A DNA stretch of 64,000 nucleotides from Coccinella septempunctata (lineage: Eukaryota; Arthropoda; Insecta; Coleoptera; Coccinellidae). The stretch is from assembly GCF_907165205.1 (NCBI RefSeq), contig NC_058198.1:10021001-10085000 (forward strand). Reading direction: 5' to 3'. Positions 22,766-34,763 of the stretch are shown here, one piece after another; position 1 is the first letter of the stretch; the number at the start of each line of letters is the position of its first letter. The notes beneath the pieces were generated by a model. The model did not search any database, was not told where the DNA came from, and saw nothing but the letters and a program-made list of their open reading frames with translations. Both the position numbers and the translations under genes were made by a program.

Positions 22766-25700
22766 GTGAGTATTCCAAACATTCAACCACTACCATTATT
22801 CGTACATTTTTTTAATTCCAGTTTAATCAAATCGGAAATCAATTTCATGTTCAGATAATGAAGGAGTGAAGATTGAATATGATATTCTTTGTGTCTATCG
22901 GAAAATATCTCACCTTTCGTATCTCTGCTCCTCCATTTAGTTTCAGTAAAATGAAAATTTCGAACAAATATTGCATCTAACTTTGAGCTCTATAAGGCTT
23001 TGAAATTGGCAAAAATTGATGAGTATGAATGTTTTAAACGATGTCAATTGTGAGAGAAAATGAGGAGATGGAGAATGAGACTTTTCCTAATAAAAAGCAG
23101 AAAAGCAGATGCTGACCATGGTTTCGGCCTCATTTGGCCTCATCCATGGTCAGCATCTGCTTTTCTTCGGTGGAGCGTACTCCATTTGGGGCCTTGACGA
23201 TGGCAAATTGTCTAGCTCAATTCAGATCGTAACACTTGTCAATATTCATATCGTCGGGTGGTATGCATCTGAATTTATCCTCATTATTGTACATAAATTG
23301 GACAAAAATTTATCTATATGATACACTGATGACTCGAAATCAGACACTAGCTGTAAGACACTTTTGTGCCCAAGAGTGCCCAGGGTTCTCTGCTGTCATG
23401 GAAATAATACCAAGAAAATGAAAAAGCTGATGAATTGTAGAAAAGGACATTAACATCTTGATGGGTTTGAGCCTTTTGTGGGCTTTTGAGAGAGCCAAAT
23501 GAGGCAGTGGTCCAATAATCGGATTGTTTGATGGATTTGAACCTTTTTATGGGCTCAGGAAAGACCAATATGGGGCTGTGGTCCAATGATGGGAAAGTCC
23601 AAATAAAAATGCCCTCTGGCACAGGTGAAAAGATTAATGGTGTCTTCATCGACATACACCAGAAAGCTCCTGAAGCTGCCAGGAGCTGAGCTCTGGATAA
23701 TGGTGGACCCTGGGAAGTGAACCCTCTATTTTACAGACTGAGACACTGGCTGTTTACGTATGCGCTGAGGAGTGTTTTGAAATATACCTCAAAGGGGCGC
23801 ATATCTATATCCCCTCAGCCAGGCCACGCTGGGGCCCCTGAAATCACACTGCCAGGGATCTCTGCTGGCATGGGAGTGCCGTAATACCATAAAGCAACTG
23901 GCCAGAGGCAATAAAGTCACTCTACTATGGGTACCAGGGCATTGTGGTGTTGAAGGAAATGAAATGGCCGATGAACTTGCAGAAAGAGCATCAAGGTTAA
24001 CACCTGCTGGACCTGAGCCTAAACTATACTAGCAAATAGAGCAAAAAATAAATAAACTACTAGTAGTAGTTGATTCTTTGATAAATATACTACTACCTTT
24101 ATTTTAAACACAATGTTCATAACCGAGGAAGTCTATAGCTTCTGGATTTTGTTCTGTGAGCTTTTGAAATAAATAAAGGAAAGCAGATTTTTTAGATGAA
24201 AAGTGAACTTCGAATGTAATCAGGAAAAGAGAGCTTTTGGTGAAAATTCCTCTTATTTGAATCAATTCACTCATAACATATTCCTGGACATCAGTAACAA
24301 AGTGAGGTTTTGTTCTTCACTGCCTTAGTTAGGAACAATGGATAGTTTTATTTGCGATAAATAGCTTCCAGAACTCCTGAATTTGTCATGTTGTTTTCAC
24401 ATCATTCTTCAAAATGAAAATAACACTAGCTCACTAGTTTATTGCATTGCTGGAATTTCCAGCTAAAGTTATGCATGCATCACAATTTAATATGAAGAAA
24501 AATGCCTAGAGACATATCACCTGAGTTCCTACTCCAGATTTTCATTTTCCTCCACATCAGTGAATCTGATTGTGAGCATTCCAAGTATACATACTAAGTA
24601 ATTCTCAATGATGTTACAGATGAATTCCGAAGTGCAAACGCCTGCGAGAATGAACGTCTTCAATTAAAATGCAATCCAAACTCCAGGATAGCTATCTTCA
24701 GCGCAAGCTACGGAAGAACGGAATATGAAAGTATCCAGTGTCCTCAGCCACAAGGAGTACCAGAAGAAAGTAAGTGGGAATTTTGTTAAATGTGCTTATT
24801 TTTGTGGTTGAGGATATGAATTTATTGCCCTCAATCAATACCTACCTCCAGATATGTTTGAAACCCAATCAAAGAACGTCTTTCTTGATATACAGGGTGA
24901 GTCTTTGACTGGTACAATTATTTTAACAGTAGATTCTCGAGGTCAAATGAAACACTTTTTTCTTTACCATTTTTTTAGAATCAGCCCGGTTTAAAAGAAA
25001 CAGGATGTTGAAAAACCATAAAAAAAATTTCGAATTTTAGTTTTTCATATATTTCATGAATCTTTTCGAACACAAGATATCACCCACATCTTCCTGTTTC
25101 CTCATTTTGACCATTACGTACCATAAAAATACCAAAAATTCAAAGAACCTAGCTCTTGAAACTAAGTGGGACACTATCTAATGAATATTTGAACGTTTTG
25201 TAAAATACCAGTATTCTTTGTATTCTCTCGTATAATCTGCCGTTTTTGAGTAATTTGATGTTCAAAAATATCTGTGAAATTTTCAAAAATGCCAACTTTG
25301 GCTGAATACAACTCTGTTTGAAAGATCCACAGATGCGTAATGTCGCAGATTTAGCTAGTTACTGATTACTGATTGCTGGGTGTGTTGGACGGATAAACCA
25401 AACCTGCCACTACGACCAAGCGGTCTATTGTAGCACACAGGCAAGCTCGTAGAGCTAGATCTCTCCCTCCAGTCCCATCCTACTCAAAAAGGAGATGATG
25501 TCGAAAGGGGAGTGATTGTTGAGTTCCTCTAGGACCATCTTCGGAGAACCAAATACTCCAGGTCTGACCCTGTCTGCCAGCGGGTCATTGACGATGCTAA
25601 GTTTTTTAAGATGGGCGCTGAGTCTACAATGTCCTGTGAAAACCGCCATGATAGATCTCAGATTGGTTCTAGAAAATCCTACGACTGGTGTATGGGCTGG

Positions 25701-28700
25701 GAGGCACTGAAATAGCCCTGTGCGAGTGACGCAGTCCAGGACGGTTGCGCCAGTACTCCAGGACCTTCTGCCTTTTCCAGCTGTTGTTCCGTTCCCTGAT
25801 TAAGGAATTGGAAATTCCTATACTTGGTTCCGGGCCAATAAGCGCTGATGTTGCTCCTTCTCTGGCTAGAGCATCCGATACTTCGTTGCCTCTGAGGCCA
25901 GAGTATCCAGGTACCCAAATCAGTTGCAGTCTGTTTAAACCTTCCAATTTGGAGAGTTTAGATCCGCATTCCAATACCTGCGCCGAGTTGCATTTGTTTC
26001 CTGCGAGAGATTTAATCGTGGCTTGACTATCCGTTAGGATTTTTATTGACCTACCCGCCCAACCCATGTTAAGCAAATGGTTGGCGCATAGATCAATGAC
26101 GAAGATTTCTGCCTGAAATGCTGTCGCCGACTTTTCCAGACAGTCAGCGGTCTACGACTGTAGACTCCGGCTCCAGATCCCTGACTGGTTCTGGAGTCAT
26201 CAGTAAACCAGCAAGGTCCTTGTAGATAGAATTCCTTGTGACGGAGCCATTCGTCTCTGCTCGGAATCAGAGAACTGAAGGTTCCATCCGTGCTGGTTCT
26301 CATCAGTTCTCATGCCCATCACCTCGTCTGCCTGCAATTGGAATGCAAGACGATTGGGCACGAAAATGAGTTTGTCAGGCTTATTTACGGTAAGGTGATG
26401 GAGCCTGTAGGTTGCTAGTCTTGCCTCTCCCTGGACAAAAATGTGAAGGGGAGGGACACAGATTACAGAGATTCTCTGTAATCTGTGGGGAGGGAGATCT
26501 AATAGCATACCCATGGACACAGTTGGAGTAGAACGGAATGCGTTCTCTGGAATTTCGTAATTTTGTTTTGGGTGTGAGCACGATCTGTGCAGGACCACCA
26601 GGTGATTAAGCTTGTTACTCTTAAGGTAATTTTGTTTTCCCAGCAGTGGCACACACTATCGAAAAAAATAGTATGAGAAAAAAGTGTTTCTTTTGACCTC
26701 AAAAATCTACTGTTGAAATATTTGTACGAGTCAAAGACTCACTCTGTGTGGTCAAACCAGATTTCAGGCCAATCTATGCTTTCCTATTCTGCGTCCTATT
26801 TTGGGCTCTTCGCAGATACCCAATAGAAGCTCATGTCTTCAATTTTTGATTGATTCCAACTGAGCTAGAAACAATCGCAAGCCAGTCTGCAATCATTTCA
26901 GGGTTAACACTGGAAAAGGACGTCGAAGAGGAACAACTTGGGTATCTTTGATAAGCAAAGATTAGGTATGAATGGAACCACCATCATAACATGATAACGA
27001 AGTCCTCCAATTGAAATGGCTCTTCATTCCTGTGTTCAGTATGAAAAGTTCTGTCATCCTAACATACCCGAAAGTTTCCTTCAAGCAGGAATGATCTTGC
27101 AGGCATCCAACGCCCTATTACAATCGTTCAATTCCCCACTTTCGAAATGCCCTCATCTGGAATCCAGATAATCCGAAACTTTTCTTTTGTCTGAATTTGA
27201 ATAAAGCTGCTGCTCTGGTAGAAAATGTACTTAATGAGAAAACAAGTTAGTTGAAGGAATCACTGTTTTCATTCGAACACAACATGAAGCGAAGTTTGTG
27301 AACTATAAACCACATCTAAAGGCGGCATTTTCTACAGAAAATTAGTTGAGCTTCAATTGTGCGGTAATCTAAGAGGAAATGCTATTCGAGCCCGTTGAGC
27401 CTGGAACTTTTCAAATAATTTTCTTATCGACGAATTTGCTATTCATCAGGAGAAGCGGAAAACTTGGTGTAAAGCTTTTCCCAAGTCCTATTCATCATCT
27501 CCTAATCCTCAGGATTCATGTTGAAACAGAATACAATTGAATATAATGTTCGTGGCCGTAGGTTATGATGTATACAGGGTGTTTTCAAAGGTAAGGCTTT
27601 TTTTGACAGAAGGTAGAACTCATCGAAATAAGTCGTTCAACCAAAAATTGTCTATATAAACATATGGCTGGAGAATGAATGCTTCAGTACCAAGTTCATC
27701 GGATTAGATGCATCAGGTCACTTTTGAGAGAATCATTATTGTTGCATCGTGCAATTTAGGGTGAAAAAAAATGTAGGAAAACGAGGCAGTTTCTTGAAAG
27801 TGTTTTTGTTAGTTATGTTGAAAAAGTGCTATAATGTTTCCCATTTCATCCCAATTTTACGATGATCGTTGGAATGTTCGAATAAGAAGATTGTGATGAC
27901 CATTGTGAAAAAATTCGTGAATAATTTAGACGAATTTTATTGGTGAGATTTTGAAGTATTAGTCTATTTCTTACACTTGTGTCCTAAGTCTCCTCTGTCA
28001 GTTGGTATTGAAATGAGCCATTTCATAAAATTACCACGTAAAGATCGAACGAGCCAATATCCTAAATATCCGAATACCGAAACCACACATGGTGGAATCA
28101 GGAAATGAATTTTTTCCCACTGCTCTCCGATAATTCAGCTAACAAACGGTCTAGGGTCGTATTAGGATCTATTTCAGTAATCATTTTCAATTTTTTTTCA
28201 ACTTTGCCATTTTGAAAGTTTTCTATAGCTGATTTTTGGTGAAACGCTTCATTTTGACCAGTTATACCTTCTGTTGAAAAACAAAGCCTCACCTTCAAAT
28301 ACACCCTGTATACAGGGCATTTCATAACATGTAGAATGGTTATCAAGATACGTTTGGTTTTTGTTGTGGAGAGGAATTGCCTCAAGAAAATGTCTGTCAA
28401 CTATCCATCATATTACAGATTTCAGGTGGATGTCAGAGATTTCTTGGAATTGAGTAAATGAATATACTGCTCCACAAAAGTTAAGGAAATTCAGACAGAC
28501 ACAGGCACTTAAATATAGTTCGATGAAGATAGTTTAAATGTAGAAAGTTTCAGTTGAGTTATCATAATTGGGTTCACCCAATTTAATTTCCAAAACCTGT
28601 TGAATGTGAATAATTTGAGTGCCACCTTCATCTAAACGACTTAACTACTAACGTTAACGGTTTCTGGCAAGAACATGAATTCTTGGATAAAACTTTCACG

Positions 28701-31700
28701 CTCTTGTTCGAATTCATAATCAAAGCTGTTACCCATCCAAGTACTGGACTTGCTCAACCCTGCTTTCTTGCCTTCTTTCAAATTTCGCATAACGCATTCT
28801 TCCTGCAAAATAGGAGCACTATTAAGCTTACATCAGTTTCAGAGTCAAAGAATTGTTTCTAGTAACAAGAGCGCAAAGAAAACCTAAGTAATGATATTTG
28901 TCTGAGTTATCTAAAAATGAAGAGGAAAATATCAGAGATATCTGAATCTGAGGTATTTGAAAATAAAGGAAAATCTCAGAAAACCGTCACTCTATATCTA
29001 GCACCCCTGAATTAAAGTGCATAGGAACCTTTTGATAAAATGCCTTCAAACCTCATAGAATATATAAGTTTTTTCATCGTATGAATTCTACGTCTATTGA
29101 GGAGCGAGACATAGCTACAAAAAGAAAAAAAATTAGGAACGGAATGAAGAATGATAATAGTGATCATTTCATCCTTCTAGGAATTTGTCATTTTTCCATG
29201 TCTCAATTAGGCTTTTTTCAGCATGTCTTGTGAGCTATGCAACAGAAACAGTGATGAACATGTGCCATGGCAAAAGGAATTGCGAGATATCTGCAGATGT
29301 TAGAACATTCGGCAGTCCTTGCAGGCCAGAGTCGAGGATGTATTTGAAAGTTGTCCACACTTGTGGTAAGTAGACAAATGATTTCCTCAGGTTTGATTAT
29401 AAAGACTATACAAAAATTGACTATAGTATGAGACAGTTTCATTTTAAATTTTTTTCAAACGCTTCAGAAGCTTTTACAGGGCATATACCCCCAAATTTCG
29501 TACCATCCCTTCTAAGATTTATTATTATCCCTCAGTAACTAATGCAGTTTCAATCAATCAGTTAGAATTTCTTGCAATTTTGTCGAAAAATTCCAACCCT
29601 TACTACATTAGTATTAGTTAAACATGGTTTGGTAGGGGTAGATACTTTCCATCAAACACCTTAATTCTCTGGAGTGGTTTCAACTCGGGTTTCAAATAAC
29701 TTCTTATGTCACTGAGTAAAATTTCAAATATGTACAGGGTGTCTGTAAACAAATGCGAGTGACTTAGGGAGATGATTCTTCGATGAAAATAAGCTGGGGT
29801 AGTTGCTATAAATTTTTTTCGAAATCGACCTCCCTTCCAAGATAGATCTTTTGGAAGGTGATGACGAGTTGACAGTTTTTAATTTTTTTTACGGGTTCTG
29901 GAAAACACTGAGTCATAAAACAAATCATAATATGAAGCACTAAGTAGATGTTATTCACACATTTTTTTTAGATCTCATAGCTTTATTATTAGGAGTTGAA
30001 AACAACAACTCCTTGTGATACCTATATTAGCTTAGGATATTTCATTCTATGGAATGAAAACTGGTCGCAGAGAACTGTTCGTAAGTTTTTACTTATTTTA
30101 TTATTTCGAGAAAAGTATCGACTTTATTGAAATTTCGCAAGAGACGTTTTTTCTTCAGAATCTAATGGGAAACCATAGGAAAATTTTATTTTTCGAAAAT
30201 CCATCCCACGAAAACAATTTTTGAAGGAAAATCATAAGGGGTTGTTATATTCAACCCCTAATAATAAAATCTGGAGATCTAAAAAAAATTTGTGAGTAAC
30301 ATCTTCTTAAATGCTTCATATTATGTATAGTTTTATGACTCAGTGTTTTTTAGAACCCGTTGAAAAAATTAAAAACTATCCAACTCGTCATCGCCTTCCA
30401 AAGGCTGATGTGTCTTGAAAGGGAGATCGATTTCGAAAAAATTTATAGGAACTACCCCTGCTTGTTTTCATCGAGGATCATCTCCCTATAAGTCTTTCGC
30501 ATTTGTTTACAGACACCCTGTATATCAAATTTTTTCGATTGATACTATACTTATGGATATTTTAATCGAAAAATCCCTCAAAATACGTGATTTCCCTCTA
30601 GAAAAATCTCCAGTTCTGTAAATCATCGAAACCGCAAAAGGAAAAAACATCTTCTGCATAGAAATGGCCAGAGTAGAGTGGCCAGACGCAAACGAAACAG
30701 AGCCATTATCCAGAGCCGCATTAACATTCGACCCAAACGCTGGGTACTGTCGATTTTTGATTAAAGGGAAGCATTCTTTTCCGGTGTTTTCGACCACTTA
30801 AACCCCTTGGCGTTCCTCAGAATTCACTGCAGAATTCCAAATTGCACCTGATGGTTAATTACGCATCAGATGATGGAAGACGACTTGGAAAAACGAAATA
30901 TTGAGATTTGTATTCGAATGAAGCTCTCGGAAAATAAAGGGAGAACGTTTTGCTTGATGCTGTTGAAAATATGGCGAAAAGAAGGATCCCACAAGATATT
31001 TCTAGATCTAGATAGAGGTTTATAGATTTATGTACTTCTCCGCCCTATGAATAAAACTTTAGCGGTTGATTAACATTATAAACTAGGGGAGCTCAATCAT
31101 TTTTTTTTGCAATTCGAATTAAAACCTCGTAAAGTGAGACAAACAAAGCTGCTTTTCGCAGCTTCTGAGGGTTTCATGAACCTGAAATGTTATCACAAAG
31201 AAGTGAAAAATCTATTCAATGGTTTGGGTCATAAATTTTCAAGTCAAGTATAATTCCTATCAAGAAAAACTACGTCTTATTGAAGCCTTTATTATTTCCT
31301 CATGTCTGATGTCTGATGAAAAAACCTCATGCCCTTTTGAACTTCATCGAAATACCTCGTGGCCTTTCGATTTTCCAAAGGAAACGTAAAAAGTTTCCAT
31401 TTTTTACAACCAATCTCAGGAGGGGTACATACTTAACCCCATGTTTCTTCAACAAATATTGATGTTTTCGGACAAGTAATTACTCCGTCCATTCTTACCG
31501 CATCCTAAATAAACATGTATGTCGTCAGCATTATCGCCACCAAGCCTTCGGTTTCAGCTAATATGTATGTATATATTTTTCTTCGACATTTTCCATTAAA
31601 CTGTCCAGACTCTGCCGCATTCATAAATGAAGAAACTCTGTTGAGAACTTTTTCTTTTTGAAACGGGAAGATTTTTAAGGGAATATACATGTTCATTATG

Positions 31701-34700
31701 GCAGTTACTTATGCCATCCCGAGTAGAAGTAGCTTCGTCCGACCAAATTTCACTTTGTTCATGCTGCTGAAGGCATTGAGAAAAGGCGATTCTCTTCATG
31801 TGATCTCTTATAAATGGATAGTTTTTAGTTTATAGTTTGGTAGTGGGGTTACATTCTACAGCGACCTGTAGGTCTATCAGAACTGTTTTCAGAACTGTGC
31901 CATCGGCAGCTTGCCCTCCAGCTCCATAGTTCCAATGACAAGGCGAGGAGCTTAGCCACATGTGAAAGCCAAGGTCAAAGTAGAATCGCTGTCTAATGTA
32001 CATTCATCGCCATATATCTCAAAAACTTATGGTCGTATAAAAAATTGCTTCGGACGAAATTTGAAGAAAATGTTATGTTCTACAACTTTTATAATGAATG
32101 CGAAAACAATTTGAAGCCCAGGAGAGGCGATAATTAAAAAAAACTGATTTTTGGGACATTTATGGACAATTTTTATTGTTTCGGCTTGCTGAGACTGTCA
32201 GATTTATATTATTCTTGAATCATTAGCTTCAAAATAAGAAAAAGGACCACCGCTCTCGAGAATGTACACGTGATATTTTTTTTGACGCCCTCCCACTAAT
32301 TTTCGTCAAGTTAAAATTGTCAGATTAAAAGAATGTATACTTTTCAATATGTAATTAACCACATATATCTTAATCTGACACGCTCGAGTATGTACAATGA
32401 TCGTTTTTTTTAACTATTCTGACAGGCTGTCCTAAACCATTCCCCCTATATACAGTTCTGATTTATGACAGAGGTCCTAGGTATCTCCCCTTATATTAAT
32501 CTGACACGCTCGAGTAAATCCCGAATTTCCCTCTTGGGCTCCCCAACTAATAGTTTTCTAACGCATATTTTGCGAGATATGACCACAGAACAGACCCATA
32601 CATACCCATGACTTACTTTATGGATATGACAGGTTGAAGAAATACGAATTCAGGCAAGAAACGTGACGGCGAGGTTATAGAAGGGGCACGATTATTTCAA
32701 TGTGAAATAGTATCGTGATAAGTGATGACGTTGAAGGCCGTAGTAGAATTTTCTCAAGAACGTTGCGCGAATCTTGTGTTTTTTTTTAGTTTCCTTCATC
32801 GTAGGGGTTTTCTTTTATATGCTTATCAATTTTTTGATGCAGATTATAAATTATTATTTCTTGTTATCAATTTCCATAGTGAGCTTTGTTAATGTTCTGC
32901 ACATCTTCTTTCTTGATATTCTATAATAGTTATATCTCAGCTACCGTTTTACTATGAAATACAGGGTGTATTTGAAGGTGAGGCTTTTTTTTCAACAGAA
33001 GGTAGAACTGGTCAAAATGAAGCGTTTCACCAAAAATCACCTATACAAAACTTTCAAAATGACAAAGTTGAAAAAAAATTGAGAATGATTACTGAAATAG
33101 ATCCTACTACGATCCTAGACCTTTTTTTAGCTGAATTATCGCAAATCAGTGGGAAAAACTTATCTCCTGATTCAACCCTATGGTTTCGTTTAGGATATTG
33201 GCTAGTTCGACATTTACATGGTAATGAAAATGGAAACTTAGGATTGCAGAATTGTTCTGATTATTTTTAAGTAACTCACACGATTCTATGAAATGGCTCA
33301 TTTCGATACCAACTGACAGAAGAGCCTTAGGACACAAGTATAAAAAATAGAATAATACTTCAAAATCTCACCAATAAAATTCATCTAAATTATTCACGAA
33401 TTTTTTCACAACGGGCATCACAAGCTTCTTGTTCGAACATTCCAACAATCGTCGTAAAAATGGGATGAAATGGGGAAACATCATAGCACTTTTACAACTT
33501 AACTATAATAACACAAGCACTTTCAAGAAAATGACTCGATTTTCTACATTTTTTTTTCACCCTAAATTGCACGATACAACAATTATAATTCTCTCAAAAG
33601 TGACCTGACGCATCTAACCCGATGAACTTGGTACTGAACCATTCATTGTCCAGCCTTATGTTTATGTTTTGTTTCGTTTTTGCGATGCCGGAGTCACTTT
33701 CCACAGTCCCGTACTTGAAATTCAATGAAATTTTGTCGAACTTCTTGGGGTTGTATCTCAGCCATCTTGGATATTTCATTTAGACAATTTTTGGTTGAAC
33801 GACTCATTTTAATGAGTTCTACCTTCTGTAAAAAAAAGCTTCACCTTTGAAAACAGCCGTATAACGCGAGTGAAGCCACGGGTATAAGCTAGTTTAATTT
33901 TGAGTCTAATTGATGAGTCAGGCTTTTCTTTGTGTGCAATACTTGGTGTTTCCACATAACAGTATGTAGTAAGAATATAAGTCTAGGTTCATTTTTGATA
34001 AGAATCATTTTAAAATTGAAACGGTCTTGTTCCTACTAAAAAAAAAAGTTCTGAAAACGAGCTCCGAAAGGAGGAAGTCTTCGATGCTCATTTTCCACGT
34101 CTCAGTCCAACGATTTCGATAAGCGACTTCGCAAGTAGCATTCCGTAAATCAATTTTTTTCATTATTCAAATTGGCAAATATTGGTTCGGAATATTCAGT
34201 CATTCCGATACCCAACAACGGTATGCTTCATTCATATTCATTTTCCTTCTCTCGATTTGTATTCCCTCTATTCATCGTAGGTTTTATGAGAAATCGGTAA
34301 TACCGCGATCGGCCGTCTCCCCTCGGTGCTGAAACGAAAAATTTATAATCCCGGTTATGGAAAAAATACGTGAACGGAGGGAATTTATTGTGTTTTTTTC
34401 CAGTTCCTCGTAAAGTACTGAAGGACCAATACGACATGGGACTGGAGCCAGACGAGGTGGAGGAGACCCAGGAATTTTCTGACGAAAACGAGAAGGACGA
34501 CTTCGATACTTACGACGTCGATACTGCGTTTATTGGGGAATCTGCAGCATCTCCCTCAGCCCCCAACTCCGAAGAAGCGAAAGGAAATCAGCTTGTCAAA
34601 GATGAGCCCACAGTGAACGCTAAAAGTCCGAGCCAGAAGTCGAGAGAGCTGGATTTAGGTGAGTTTTGTTCACATTACAATCATTTATTTATTTATTTAT

Positions 34701-34712
34701 TTATTTATTCAT

Positions 34713-34763
<51 letters not shown>

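Noticed and set aside
24050..24110. CTACTAGTAGTAG repeat with a nearby complementary TACTACTAC
   Set aside because: Too short and low in complexity to support an element or regulatory call.
31500..31800. Overlapping minus-strand ORFs (63 and 67 codons)
   Set aside because: No domain and no splice sites joining them. They overlap in different frames.
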